In this document: in pieces, positions 44,691 to 54,344 of the stretch
Layout: the number at the start of each line of letters is the position of its first letter
Numbering within the stretch: position 1 is the first letter of the stretch
Source of the DNA: CAIKMD01 sp035552195
GTDB taxonomy: Bacteria; Pseudomonadota; Alphaproteobacteria; ATCC43930; CGMCC-115725
Direction of reading: 5' to 3'
DNA: 64,000 nt
Assembly (NCBI GenBank): GCA_035552195.1
Contig: DASZLU010000145.1
Coordinates: 9,181 to 73,180 of the forward strand
Position numbers and translations under genes: made by a program
Notes under the pieces: model-generated
What the model saw: the letters and a program-made list of their open reading frames with translations, nothing else
What the model was told of the DNA's origin: nothing
The model's database searches: none

Positions 44691-45472
44691 GTGTTCTCGT
44701 TCGGCAGGCTACGCAAATAAATCGGACCGAAAGCTTCGTCCTGGCGAAGCTCGAGCTTGCCCGAGCGGACAAGCTCCAACGTCGCGGCGAAGGTGGCGGC
44801 AACGGCGGAGCGATGGACTAGCCCCGGCTGCAGGTTGCTGGGCAGGAAGCTGACCAACGTGCGCCAATCCGGCATGCGGCCAAGCAAGCGGCCGAGACGT
44901 TGCAGCGCATCGTCCATCGAATAAAGCTCGGGTGCATCGATATGGAGGACGCCCGATTCCTTGCGCGCCTTCTGATCGCCATAGGCTTTGAGCAAGTCGT
45001 AGAGGGTCGCTTCGTAGACCGGGATCAGCACGCGCGGCAGACCTTCCGGCGCACCGCGCGTGAACACGTCGCGGCCCAGCAGATCGCGGGCGAAAAGCCC
45101 CTGCCCGGCCTGCTGCATCGCTTCGAGGCGACGCAATTGATGTGCCAGCGCCGCGGCCATCTCTTCGCCCGAGGGCTCAGCAGCGTCCGCCGGCTGCGGC
45201 AGGAGGAGACGCGATTTGAGATAGGCGAGCCACGCCGCCATCACCAGATAGTCGGCGGCGATCTCCAGCCGCAGCCGCCGCGCTGCGCTGATGAAAGCGA
45301 GATATTGATCGGCGAGGCGCAGGATCGAGATCTTGGTGATGTCGACCTTCTGCTCGCGCGCCAATTGCAGCAGCGCGTCGATCGGTCCTTCGTAGCCTTC
45401 GAGATCGACAACGAGCTCGACTGCCGGCTCGACCTCGGGTTTCTCCATCTCGAATGGCTCGACGTCGTTCAT
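44687..45472 (-). CDS. scpA: Segregation and condensation protein A
   Basis: A 261-residue kleisin that bridges SMC heads. N-terminal kleisin motif VVDLEGYEGPIDALLQLAREQKVDITKISILRLADQYL, DYLVMAAWLAYLKSRLLLP, and the C-terminal winged helix ending ELRQDEAFGPIYLRSL. Its start overlaps the site-2 protease stop and its stop overlaps the scpB start, each by four bases, so expression of all three is coupled. Confidence 0.95.
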   Translation of the reverse strand: MNDVEPFEMEKPEVEPAVELVVDLEGYEGPIDALLQLAREQKVDITKISILRLADQYLAFISAARRLRLEIAADYLVMAAWLAYLKSRLLLPQPADAAEPSGEEMAAALAHQLRRLEAMQQAGQGLFARDLLGRDVFTRGAPEGLPRVLIPVYEATLYDLLKAYGDQKARKESGVLHIDAPELYSMDDALQRLGRLLGRMPDWRTLVSFLPSNLQPGLVHRSAVAATFAATLELVRSGKLELRQDEAFGPIYLRSLPNENT

Positions 45473-46176
45473 TGATTCAAATCAATCCCTGTCAACCAAC
45501 GGAGTGCGCTCGCAAACCAATTTACCGGACGCTGGATGATCCACCACAGCACATTCAGGTCCATATGCAATTGCTGACCAATCATCGGCAAGATGAACAG
45601 CAACCCGAGCAGGATCAGCATGCCATAGCGCTCTGTCCGCGCCAGCGGGATCGCGAGAAAATCGGGCAATAATCCGACCGCGACTCGGCCGCCGTCCAGG
45701 GGCGGCAGCGGAAGCATGTTAAAGACGGCGATGATGATGTTGAATTCCGCCGAAATTTCGAGATTGGCGCGCACCCAGTCCTGAAAATAGCCAGGCAAAA
45801 ACGCGGCTGGGACGAGTAACAGCGCGGAGACGATCGCCAGAATCACATTCGTCAGCGGGCCGGCGAGCGCAACGTAGACCATGTCGCGGCGTGGCTTGTT
45901 GAGACGGTCGAAGCGTACCGGCACTGGCTTCGCATAACCGAAGATGAATTTGCCGCCGGAACCAAATATCAGCGCCAGCGGCAAAATGATGGTGCCGAAA
46001 AGATCGATATGCTTGAGCGGATTGAAGGTCACGCGACCCATGTTCCAGGCCGTATCGTCGCCCAAACGGTGAGCAACGAAGCCGTGCGCCGCTTCGTGCA
46101 ACGTGATTGCGAAAATCATCGGCAGCGCCATCACGGTGATGGTCTGAACCAACGCGGAAATCACCGTGGAATTCAT
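45469..46176 (-). CDS. Site-2 protease family membrane metallopeptidase (M50)
   Basis: A 235-residue intramembrane zinc protease with about five to six helices. Zinc motif H27-E-A-A-H31 (ITLHEAAHGFVAHRLGD) and the distal motif NMLPLPPLDGGRV are present. No PDZ domain, so it belongs to the short group seen between nagZ and scpA in alphaproteobacteria. Substrate unknown. ATG 46176 overlaps the nagZ stop by four bases. Confidence 0.9.
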   Translation of the reverse strand: MNSTVISALVQTITVMALPMIFAITLHEAAHGFVAHRLGDDTAWNMGRVTFNPLKHIDLFGTIILPLALIFGSGGKFIFGYAKPVPVRFDRLNKPRRDMVYVALAGPLTNVILAIVSALLLVPAAFLPGYFQDWVRANLEISAEFNIIIAVFNMLPLPPLDGGRVAVGLLPDFLAIPLARTERYGMLILLGLLFILPMIGQQLHMDLNVLWWIIQRPVNWFASALRWLTGIDLNQ

Positions 46177-47174
46177 GAGTTCGCCAGCAACACCGCGAAT
46201 TCGTATTCGGCCGCGTGGCGATCGAAGGCACCAGGCGCGTGGCGGCGCGCTTCGGCCGCCGTGACCCGGCGGCGCGCGGCATCGCTTATCGGACCGATCG
46301 CACCGGCGATCGCCTCCATCTCATCGAGAATGCCATTGCAGTGAAGCACCAAGTCACAACCCGCCTGTAGCGCGTCCCAAGCCCGCGACTCGATCTTTCC
46401 GCCGAGTGCGGCCATCGATAGATCATCGCAAAGAAGCACGCCGTCAAATCCGATTCCAGCCCTGATCACTTCGCCAATCACGCGCGGCGATAATGTCGCG
46501 GGCCGGTCGGGATCGATGGCGGTGTATAGCACATGCGCCGTCATCGCCCAGGGCATTCCCGAAAGCGCGCGGAACGGCGCGAAATCTGTCGAGTCGAGCT
46601 CGGCGCGCGGCGTCTCCACCACCGGCAGGGCGCGATGACTGTCCACAGTGGCGCGCCCGTGCCCCGGAATATGTTTAATGATCGGCAGCACGCCGCCCGC
46701 CATCAGCCCGTCACACACCGCGAGGCCGTTTTCCGCCACGAGTCGTGGCTCGAGCCCCCAGGCGCGATCGCCGATGATCGGGTCGGCACCCGACACCGGC
46801 ACGTCGAGCACCGGCGCACAATCGACGGTGATGCCAAGCTGGCCGAGATCGTCGGCAATGAGCCGCGCCGCCAACCAAGCTGCGTGGCGCGCGCGTATGC
46901 CGCCGCGAGCAGCGATTTTTGCCGCCGCCGGATAGGCCGGGAAATGCGGCGGCTTTAACCGCGCGACCCGTCCCCCCTCCTGATCGATCAGAACCGGCGC
47001 ATCGCCGCGACCGACGATCTCGCGCAAATCGGCGACGAGTCGCTTGATCTGCGCCGGCGCCTCGCAATTGCGCGCGAAAAGGATGAAGCCGAGCGGATCG
47101 GCATCGCGGAAGAATTGCCGCTCGCTCGCCGAGAGCGTCGGCCCCTCACAACCGAAGATGACTGGTTTGATCAC
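46173..47174 (-). CDS. nagZ: Beta-N-acetylhexosaminidase
   Basis: A 333-residue family 3 glycosidase removing GlcNAc from cytosolic anhydromuropeptides during wall recycling. Family features: GFILFARNCEAPAQIKRLVADLR, LIDQEGGRVARL, the substrate/catalytic loop IKHIPGHGRATVDSHRALP and the nucleophile region GFDGVLLCDDLSMAAL. The start is GTG 47174, six bases after the SPOR gene stop. It is coupled downstream to the site-2 protease. Confidence 0.95.
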   Translation of the reverse strand: MIKPVIFGCEGPTLSASERQFFRDADPLGFILFARNCEAPAQIKRLVADLREIVGRGDAPVLIDQEGGRVARLKPPHFPAYPAAAKIAARGGIRARHAAWLAARLIADDLGQLGITVDCAPVLDVPVSGADPIIGDRAWGLEPRLVAENGLAVCDGLMAGGVLPIIKHIPGHGRATVDSHRALPVVETPRAELDSTDFAPFRALSGMPWAMTAHVLYTAIDPDRPATLSPRVIGEVIRAGIGFDGVLLCDDLSMAALGGKIESRAWDALQAGCDLVLHCNGILDEMEAIAGAIGPISDAARRRVTAAEARRHAPGAFDRHAAEYEFAVLLANS

Positions 47175-47180
47175 GCGCGC

Positions 47181-47993
47181 TTACGGCTTCACAAGAATGC
47201 AACTGACATTGCGGCTTTTGAGCGCGGCACAGGCCTGTGTCGCCCTCGCCTCTTCCGTGATCGGTCCGGCCTGAATGCGATAGTAGGTGCCTTTGCCACC
47301 GCCCAGTTGGACGCTCGAAACCGACAGCGACAATTTCCCCAGCACATCGGCATTCTGCCGTTGCAGCTTGACCCATTCGGTTTTCGCTGCGTCCTCAGTT
47401 TTGAGCGCGCCGAGTTGGAGACGATAAGACCCGGCCATTTGTTGTGGCGGCACGACTTTTGGCGCAACCGGCGCCGGAGCTGCAACTTTCGGCGCGACGG
47501 ATGTCGGCGGCGCGACGGCGGCGGGCGGTGGAGCAGTTGCGACTTGCGGTGCTGGCGGAAGGGTCGGTGGCCGCGTATTCGCCGCGGGCGGTTCAGCCGG
47601 TGGCGACGGCGGGTTGGTGGTCGCGGTTTGCGGTTGTGGCGGCGGCGTTGGCGGCGCCGGACGCTGCTTTACCGCTTCCGGTGACGGCAGCAACTCTTCC
47701 GGCTTTTCTTTCGTCTCGCGATTGAGCAGCACCGAATCCTGGCCCGGGACGACCATGCCGCCCGGATCTTTCGGCTGCTCTTTCACCGGCGCGGTATCAG
47801 GATGGATTTCCGGCACCGCGGCGACGTCCTGCGACGACGGCTTGCTGCTATGGCCTGCCCACCACGAGCCCCCCACCAGCGCAGCGACCGCGAGCGCCAG
47901 CAACGCCGCGCGCAGGGGTCGCGTGCCCCGCCGCTCCGGCTCGTCGTCCCTATCGCGACGTTCGTCGTCGTCGATGTCGAGACGCGGGCTCAT
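47181..47993 (-). CDS. SPOR-domain membrane protein
   Basis: A 270-residue protein: charged cytoplasmic N-terminus (MSPRLDIDDDERRDRDDEPERR), one membrane helix (LRAALLALAVAALVGGSWWAG), a long proline/alanine periplasmic linker (about residues 85-185), and a C-terminal SPOR domain (MAGSYRLQLGALKTEDAAKTEWVKLQ to YRIQAGPITEEARATQACAALKSRN) that binds denuded glycan at division sites. ATG 47993 overlaps the argS stop by four bases. Position between argS and nagZ is common in alphaproteobacteria. Confidence 0.88.
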   Translation of the reverse strand: MSPRLDIDDDERRDRDDEPERRGTRPLRAALLALAVAALVGGSWWAGHSSKPSSQDVAAVPEIHPDTAPVKEQPKDPGGMVVPGQDSVLLNRETKEKPEELLPSPEAVKQRPAPPTPPPQPQTATTNPPSPPAEPPAANTRPPTLPPAPQVATAPPPAAVAPPTSVAPKVAAPAPVAPKVVPPQQMAGSYRLQLGALKTEDAAKTEWVKLQRQNADVLGKLSLSVSSVQLGGGKGTYYRIQAGPITEEARATQACAALKSRNVSCILVKP

Positions 47994-49750
47994 CCACGCA
48001 ATTCCTCGAGCGGCGTCACCCCCATCACATGGAGGCCGGAGGCGATGACGAACGCGACCGCTTGTACCAATGCGAGCCGCGCCAGAGTCAGCGGCTTCGC
48101 GTCGCTTTGAATGAAACGCAGCGTCGCGTCGGCGTTGCCCTTGTTCCAGAGCCCATGAAACGCGGCCGCGACTTCCTGCAGATAGAAAGCGACGCGATGG
48201 GGCTCGTGGTTCTCCGCCGCTCCTTCGACGAGGCTCGGCCATTGCGTTACCAGACGCACCAGCCCGATCTCATCGCGATCGGTCAGCAGGCTCAACTCGG
48301 CTTTCGCGAGCTGTGCCGGCGCGATCTCATGCGAGGAAAATTCGTCGCGCGCGTGACGCAATACCGACGAGATGCGGGCATGCGCGTACTGCACGTAGAA
48401 GACCGGATTGTCTTTCGATTGCTCGATGACTTTCGCGAAATCGAAATCGAGCGGCGATTTCGGATCGCGCGTCAGCATCATGAAGCGCACCGCGCCGGCG
48501 CCGACCTGCTCCACCATCTCGCGCAAGGTCACGAGATTGCCGGAACGCTTCGACAGCTTCACTGGCTCGCCGTTGCGGAATACTTTGACGATGTTGTTGA
48601 AGATCACCTCAAGCTGGGCCTCGCCGCCGCTCAGCGCCGCGATCGCCGGCCGCATGCGCTCGAGATAGCCGCCGTGATCGGTGCCGAGCACGTTGATCAT
48701 CAGCTTGAAGCCGCGCCGCACCTTGTCGAAGTGATAGGCGATGTCGGGCATGATATAGGCCCAGCCGCCATCGCGTTTCTTTAAGGGCCGATCGGTGCTG
48801 TCGCCGAATTGGCTGGAGCGGAAGAGCGTCAGCTCCGCCGGCTCCCAATCCTCCATCGCCTTGCCCTTGGGCGGCGGCAAGGTCCCCGTATAGATCAGGC
48901 CCTTCTGGTCGAGGATATCGAAAGCCTGTTGCAGCGTGCCGTTCTGGATGAGCTCGCGCTCGTTGGTGAAGACACTGTGCTTGATGCCAATAAGATCGAG
49001 ATCGCCGCGGATCTCCCGCATCATGTATTCGACGGCGAAATCGCGGATCGGCACCAACCATTCGGAGTCCGGCTTGTCGAGCCACTTCCGCCCATCGCGC
49101 TGCGCCAGGACCGTGCCGACATCTTTCAGATATTCGCCGGGATAAAGCCCTTCGGGGATATCGCCGATGCTCTCGCCCAGCGCTTCGCGGTAACGGAGGA
49201 AGGCCGTACGCGCCAGCACGTCGACCTGCGCGCCGGCGTCATTGAAATAATATTCGCGCGTGACCTCGTAGCCGGCCTTCTCGAGAAGGTTTGCCAAAGC
49301 ATCGCCAAGCACCGCGCCGCGCACATGACCCGCATGCATCGGCCCTGTCGGATTGGCCGAGACGTACTCGATATTTACGCGCTTGTTCTGTCCCAGATCG
49401 CTATCGCCGTAACTGGTCCGCGCGTCGAGGATTTCGGCGAGCCGCGCCTGCCAAAATGCATCGGCAATCCTGAGATTGATGAAGCCGGGCCCGGCAACGT
49501 CCGCAGCGGTGATATCGCTTTCCTGAGCAAGACGCGCGGCAAGCTTCTGCGCCAGCTCGCGCGGCGGCATCTTGGCCGCCCTTGCCAGGATCATTGCCGC
49601 ATTGGTCGAGAGATCGCCATGGGCCGGATCGCGCGGCGGCTCGACCGCGACGCGCGTCATGTCGAGGCCATCCGGCAACGCGCCAGCCTTCACCAAAGCG
49701 TCGATCTCGCCGACGACCACGAAACGGAAATGGGTGAAGATGTCTCTCAC
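47990..49750 (-). CDS. argS: Arginyl-tRNA synthetase
   Basis: A 586-residue class I synthetase. N-terminal Add-1 domain, HIGH-type motif in ANPTGPMHAGHVRGAVLGDAL, REYYFNDAGAQVDVLA, WAYIMPDIAYHFDKV, a KMSKS-like SKRSGNLVTL, and the anticodon-binding helices ending LARLALVQAVAFVIASGLHVMGV. The start is GTG 49750, overlapping the dgt stop by four bases; its own stop overlaps the SPOR start. Confidence 0.96.
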   Translation of the reverse strand: MRDIFTHFRFVVVGEIDALVKAGALPDGLDMTRVAVEPPRDPAHGDLSTNAAMILARAAKMPPRELAQKLAARLAQESDITAADVAGPGFINLRIADAFWQARLAEILDARTSYGDSDLGQNKRVNIEYVSANPTGPMHAGHVRGAVLGDALANLLEKAGYEVTREYYFNDAGAQVDVLARTAFLRYREALGESIGDIPEGLYPGEYLKDVGTVLAQRDGRKWLDKPDSEWLVPIRDFAVEYMMREIRGDLDLIGIKHSVFTNERELIQNGTLQQAFDILDQKGLIYTGTLPPPKGKAMEDWEPAELTLFRSSQFGDSTDRPLKKRDGGWAYIMPDIAYHFDKVRRGFKLMINVLGTDHGGYLERMRPAIAALSGGEAQLEVIFNNIVKVFRNGEPVKLSKRSGNLVTLREMVEQVGAGAVRFMMLTRDPKSPLDFDFAKVIEQSKDNPVFYVQYAHARISSVLRHARDEFSSHEIAPAQLAKAELSLLTDRDEIGLVRLVTQWPSLVEGAAENHEPHRVAFYLQEVAAAFHGLWNKGNADATLRFIQSDAKPLTLARLALVQAVAFVIASGLHVMGVTPLEELRG

Positions 49751-50907
49751 GTCGTCGCGTACCTGTCGAACAATTTGTAGTGCTCATCGAGCGCGAAGCG
49801 GTCGGTCATGCCGGCGATGTAATCGGCCACCACCCGCGCGGTCTCGCGCGTACCAGCCCCCGTCGCCTGGCTCTGCCATTCGGTCGGCAGGCATTGCGGT
49901 TCGGCGAGCAGCAGACGGAACAGCTCCTGCACGATGCGGCGCGCTTTCGATGCCATGCGGTTGACGCGGTAGTGGCGATACATGCGCTCGAACAGGAAGC
50001 GGCGCAAGCCGCGCTCTTCCTCCCGCATCCCCGCCGAGAATGCGATCACCGCCGCCGAATGGCGACGAATATCGGCGGCGCTTTGCGCTTTCAACGCGGC
50101 GATGCGTCGCTGCGATTCCTCGACCACATCGCCGATCATGCGATCGATCAACCGGCGGATCGCCTCGTGGATCAGCCGCGAATCATCGACGCCGGGATAG
50201 GACCGGTCGACCTCGGCGAAGATCGGCCCCAGCAGCGGCACTTGCGTCAGATCGAGGATCTGGAAGAGCTCGGCGCGCAGCCCGTCGTCGGTGTCGTGAT
50301 TGTCGTAAGCGATGTCATCGGCCAGTGCCGCGACCTGCGCCTCGGCCGAGGGCCAAGTCAAAAGCTCGAGATCGTGCTGGCTCACATAATCAGCCATGGT
50401 CGGTGTCAACTCCCCGCGCACCGGGCCGTTATGCTTGGCGATGCCCTCAAGCGTCTCCCACGTGAGGTTGAGCCCGTCGAACGCCGCGTAGCGATGTTCG
50501 AGCTTCGTCAGCACGCGCAGCGTCTGGTCGTTATGGCGGAAGCCGCCGAAATCCTTCATCACCTCGTTCAGCGCTTCCTCGCCGGCATGGCCGAACGGCG
50601 TATGCCCGAGGTCGTGGGCAAGCGACAGCGCTTCGGCGAGATCCTCATCGAGACCGAGACGGCGCGCGATCGTGCGCGCAATCTGCGCCACTTCGAGGCT
50701 GTGGGTAAGTCGGGTGCGATAGTGGTCGCCCTCGTGATAGACGAAGACCTGCGTCTTGTATTGCAGGCGGCGAAAAGCCGAGCAGTGGATGATCCGGTCA
50801 CGGTCGCGCTGAAACACCGAGCGGGAGGGACTCTCGGGCTCGGAATGGAGCCGGCCGCGGCTCTCTTCGGGCCGGCAGGCGTAGGCGGCGAGCGCCGGTT
50901 GCGTCAT
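49747..50907 (-). CDS. dgt: Deoxyguanosinetriphosphate triphosphohydrolase-like protein
   Basis: A 386-residue HD-domain enzyme splitting dNTPs into nucleoside and triphosphate, limiting dNTP pools. Metal-binding motifs: HCSAFRRLQYKTQVFVYHEGDHYRTRLTHSLEVAQIARTIAR (first His), LAHDLGHTPFGHAGEEAL (HD pair) and ADDIAYDNHDTDDGL (last Asp). It is the first gene of the thirteen-gene minus-strand cluster and is divergent from the GMC oxidoreductase gene, sharing about 124 bases. Confidence 0.93.
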   Translation of the reverse strand: MTQPALAAYACRPEESRGRLHSEPESPSRSVFQRDRDRIIHCSAFRRLQYKTQVFVYHEGDHYRTRLTHSLEVAQIARTIARRLGLDEDLAEALSLAHDLGHTPFGHAGEEALNEVMKDFGGFRHNDQTLRVLTKLEHRYAAFDGLNLTWETLEGIAKHNGPVRGELTPTMADYVSQHDLELLTWPSAEAQVAALADDIAYDNHDTDDGLRAELFQILDLTQVPLLGPIFAEVDRSYPGVDDSRLIHEAIRRLIDRMIGDVVEESQRRIAALKAQSAADIRRHSAAVIAFSAGMREEERGLRRFLFERMYRHYRVNRMASKARRIVQELFRLLLAEPQCLPTEWQSQATGAGTRETARVVADYIAGMTDRFALDEHYKLFDRYATT

Positions 50908-51031
50908 GGCGGCAACCTAATCCGCAGCGCACGCAGGCGCAACGATGCACGCGAGTCGGCTTTCCCGCTTGCTGCCGGGCGTTTCGGCCTGTTGAATGAG
51001 GGCAAGAAATCCAGGGGAGAGGCGCGCGAGA

Positions 51032-52666
51032 ATGGCAACGGCCGGCTACGACTACATCATCATCGGCGCCGGCTCGGCGGGGTGCTGCCTCGCTCATCGC
51101 TTGACCGAGGACAGCGACGTCCGCGTCATCGTGCTCGAAGCCGGCGGCTGGGATCGCGACCCTCTGATCCACATCCCGCTCGCTTGGGGTAAGATCTTCC
51201 AGGATCGCCTCCACGATTGGCAATATTGGAGCGAGCCGGAGCCGAACATGGATGGGCGCAGCATCGAATGCGCGCGCGGCAAGGTGATCGGCGGTTCGTC
51301 CTCGATCAACGTCATGGGCTATGTCCGCGGCAATCGCGGCGATTACGACCGCTGGGCGAATAGCGGCCTAACGCAATGGTCCTACGCCCACGCGCTGCCC
51401 TATTTCAAACGCCAGGAAAGCTGGGAAGGCGGCGAGACCGAATATCGCGGCGGCAGCGGTCCCATTACCACGCGCTATACGCGCTACGATGATCCACTCG
51501 TCGAGGCCTTCAAGGAGGCCGGCCGTATGCTCGGCCATCCCTCGACCGAGGATTACAATGGCGCCCGGCAACACGGTTTCGGCCGCACGCAGTCGACCGT
51601 GGTCAAAGGCCGCCGTGCCAGCGCCGCCACGGGCTATCTCCGCCCCGCCCTCGGCCGCAAGAACCTCCAGGTCGAGACCGGCGCGCTAGTGACGCGGCTC
51701 GTCTTCGAAGGCAACCGTGCCATCGGTGTCGAGTATACGAAGGACGGCCAAACCGCAACGCTCCGCGCCGAGCGCGAAGTGCTGCTCTCCGGCGGCGTCA
51801 TCAACTCGCCGCAAGTGCTGATGCTTTCCGGCATCGGCGATCCCGAAGAGCTGAAGCGCCACAACATCCCGGTGAAGGTCGCGCTCAAAGGCGTCGGCAA
51901 GAATCTGCAAGACCATCTCTCGGTCGGCGTCGAATATGCGCGAAACGGCCAAGGCCCCTTCCCGGCCCGCATGCGTATCGACAACATCACGATGGAGATG
52001 GCACAGGCCTATCTCTTCGGCACCGGCCGCGCGACCGACCTGCCCGGCGGCGTGATGGGCTTCATCAAAAGCTCACAAGCGAAAGAGATGCCGGACATCC
52101 AGATCCTCTTCCGCATGGCGCCGGTCGGCCTCAAGCCATATTGGCCGTTCGTCCATCAGCCTGCCGCCGACAGTTTCGGCCCGCGCGCCGTGCTGTTGCG
52201 CCCGACCAGCCGGGGCTCGGTCGAACTCGCCTCGACCGATCCGAGTGCCGCGCTACGCATCCATCAAGGCTTCCTCGGTACCGATGCCGACATCAAGCTG
52301 ATCCGCGAAGGCGTGCGGATGGTGCGCGAGGTCTGCCGCCAGAAGCCGGTGCAGGAATTCGCCGCCGCCGAGCTCGCGCCGGGACCGGGCAAGGAAAGCG
52401 ATGCCGAGATCGACGCGCATGTCCGCAAGATCGGCGCCACCGCGCATCATCCGCTCGGCACCTGCAAGATGGGCGTCGATAGCGACGAGATGGCCGTCGT
52501 CGATCCCGAATGCAAAGTGCGCGGCATCGACGGCTTGCGCGTCGTCGACGCCGCGGCGATGCCCGATCTCGTTGGCGCCAACATCAATGCCACCGTCCTT
52601 ATGATCGCCGAGAAGATGGCCGATATCATCCGCGGCCGCCCGACCTTGGCGCCGGTCAATGTCTGA
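51032..52666 (+). CDS. GMC-family FAD-dependent oxidoreductase (choline/alcohol dehydrogenase-like)
   Basis: A 544-residue flavoprotein. FAD binding IIIGAGSAGCCLAHRL, GMC signature 1 region ARGKVIGGSSSINVMGYVRG, signature 2 GGVINSPQVLMLSGIGDPEEL, catalytic pair region TAHHPLGTCKMG and PDLVGANINATVLMIAEKMAD. It oxidises an alcohol of unknown identity. No signal peptide, so it is cytoplasmic. The frame extends 12 codons upstream, but ATG 51032 gives the standard short N-terminus. The next gene, 64 bases on, is a secreted cytochrome/propeller protein; a functional link would require the electrons or product to cross the membrane. Confidence 0.88.
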   Translation: MATAGYDYIIIGAGSAGCCLAHRLTEDSDVRVIVLEAGGWDRDPLIHIPLAWGKIFQDRLHDWQYWSEPEPNMDGRSIECARGKVIGGSSSINVMGYVRGNRGDYDRWANSGLTQWSYAHALPYFKRQESWEGGETEYRGGSGPITTRYTRYDDPLVEAFKEAGRMLGHPSTEDYNGARQHGFGRTQSTVVKGRRASAATGYLRPALGRKNLQVETGALVTRLVFEGNRAIGVEYTKDGQTATLRAEREVLLSGGVINSPQVLMLSGIGDPEELKRHNIPVKVALKGVGKNLQDHLSVGVEYARNGQGPFPARMRIDNITMEMAQAYLFGTGRATDLPGGVMGFIKSSQAKEMPDIQILFRMAPVGLKPYWPFVHQPAADSFGPRAVLLRPTSRGSVELASTDPSAALRIHQGFLGTDADIKLIREGVRMVREVCRQKPVQEFAAAELAPGPGKESDAEIDAHVRKIGATAHHPLGTCKMGVDSDEMAVVDPECKVRGIDGLRVVDAAAMPDLVGANINATVLMIAEKMADIIRGRPTLAPVNV

Positions 52667-52730
52667 AGCGTGTTCGGCCTCGGCATTCTTTTTGGGGAGT
52701 CTGCATAACAATCTAATCTAGGAGGAAACG

Positions 52731-54320
52731 ATGCTGGTTCGGGAATTGGCGTGCGCCGCCTTAGCGCTTGGCGTGGCGAGTGGCGCGCACGCGGCAAGTA
52801 TCAGCGGCATGGTCACGGGTGCGAATAACACGCCGGTCGCCGGTGTCTTCGTCACGGCGCAGAACAGCGCTGCCAATCGCCTCGTCAGCGTCCTCTCCGA
52901 TAGTGCCGGGCATTACAAGCTGCCCGAGCTTGCGGCTGGGCAATGGACGGTCTTGGCACACGGCACCGGCAGCAATGGGCTCGACAGCACACCGCAAACC
53001 GCGACCGTCACGGCCGATCAAAATCTGACGCTCGCGGTGAAGGCAACGCCGGCGCCGCTCAAATGGACCGAAATATCGATGTCGCAAGGCCGGACCCTGC
53101 TGCCCGATGCCCAGGGCAAGACGATCATGTTCCAGAACTGCTTTGCTTGTCACGGTTTCGAGACACGCATGGCCGAGCGCGGCCCGCATAGCGAACAGGA
53201 ATGGCAGACGCTGGTCGATTACATGGTCAGCTCAATGCATTTCTTCATCGGCCCGGTCGGCCATGTCGGGCCGGATGAGGAAAAAGAACTTGTCAGCTAC
53301 TTCACTGCGAATTTCGGGCCGAATTCGCATCTGCCCGCGCCCGACACGCTGGCGAAGTTCGCCGACGTAAAGCAGACATTCGGGCCTGACGCGCAGAACA
53401 TCGTCTATGTCGAATACGACATGCCGGGGCCCAACCGCATGTCGTGGAGCGCGTTCCCAGCCAAGGACGGGAAATACTGGATCCCCTATTACGGCGACGC
53501 GAACATGATCGCGCGGCTCGATCCGAATTCAGGCCATGTCGACGAATTCAAGGCACCCAATCCCGGCACTGCGGCGATCCACTCCGCCGTGCCCGCGCCC
53601 GACGGGTCGGTGTGGTTCACCGAGCAGGGCTCGGACAAGATCGGGCGCTGGGATCCAGCAACGCAAAAGATCAGCGAATTCCAGGATGCGATGATCCCCG
53701 GCAAGGAAAATACGCTCGCGGGCGGCTCGAAGCACACGCTGCGCGTCGCCGCCGATGGCCGCGTCTGGTCGACAGGCGGACCGCTCTCGGTCTACGACCC
53801 CGTGAGCGCGAAATTCACAGAGATCCTGCAAATCCCGAGCGCCTATGGCATCGCGATCGATCAGCAGAACACGATCTGGTTCGCCGAGTTCACCCCGGCA
53901 GGACAGATCGGCCGCATCGATCCGAAGACGCTGGCGGTGACGAAGTACCAGCTGCCGACCAACCGCGCCTTCCCGCGCCGTATCCAGGTCGACACGGACG
54001 GTACGATCTGGGTGGCGGAATACACCGCCGGCAAGCTCGCGCATTTCGATCCGAAGACCGAGCACTTCACCGAATACGATCTGCCCGGACCGGAGGCGAC
54101 GCCCTACGCGCTCGGCATCGGCGCCGATCACACGATCTGGTATTCCTCGGAATACATGGATTACATCGGCCGGCTCGATCCGGCGACCGGCAAGGTCACG
54201 AAATACCCGACGCCGCAATCCGAAAACACGATGCGCGAATTCTATCTCGATGGGGAGGGCCGGATGTGGTTCGGCACGCCCGCCAACAACAAGGTCGGCT
54301 ATTTCTACTTGGCCAAATAA
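52731..54320 (+). CDS. Secreted CnaB-like / cytochrome c / Vgb-type beta-propeller fusion
   Basis: A 529-residue exported protein. Signal peptide (MLVRELACAALALGVASGAHA); a carboxypeptidase-regulatory/CnaB-like beta domain (SISGMVTGANNTPVAGVFVTAQ to LTLAVKA, about 22-106); one haem c site C137-F-A-C140-H141; and from about 225 on, a propeller of repeats such as WFTEQGSDKIGRWDPATQKISEF, IWFAEFTPAGQIGRIDPKT and IWVAEYTAGKLAHFDPKT, as in virginiamycin B lyase-like streptogramin-fold proteins. It looks like a periplasmic redox enzyme or sensor; no active-site assignment is possible. AGGAGG precedes ATG 52731. Confidence 0.82.
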   Translation: MLVRELACAALALGVASGAHAASISGMVTGANNTPVAGVFVTAQNSAANRLVSVLSDSAGHYKLPELAAGQWTVLAHGTGSNGLDSTPQTATVTADQNLTLAVKATPAPLKWTEISMSQGRTLLPDAQGKTIMFQNCFACHGFETRMAERGPHSEQEWQTLVDYMVSSMHFFIGPVGHVGPDEEKELVSYFTANFGPNSHLPAPDTLAKFADVKQTFGPDAQNIVYVEYDMPGPNRMSWSAFPAKDGKYWIPYYGDANMIARLDPNSGHVDEFKAPNPGTAAIHSAVPAPDGSVWFTEQGSDKIGRWDPATQKISEFQDAMIPGKENTLAGGSKHTLRVAADGRVWSTGGPLSVYDPVSAKFTEILQIPSAYGIAIDQQNTIWFAEFTPAGQIGRIDPKTLAVTKYQLPTNRAFPRRIQVDTDGTIWVAEYTAGKLAHFDPKTEHFTEYDLPGPEATPYALGIGADHTIWYSSEYMDYIGRLDPATGKVTKYPTPQSENTMREFYLDGEGRMWFGTPANNKVGYFYLAK

Positions 54321-54344
54321 GCCCGCCGGACCAATCCCTTACGG

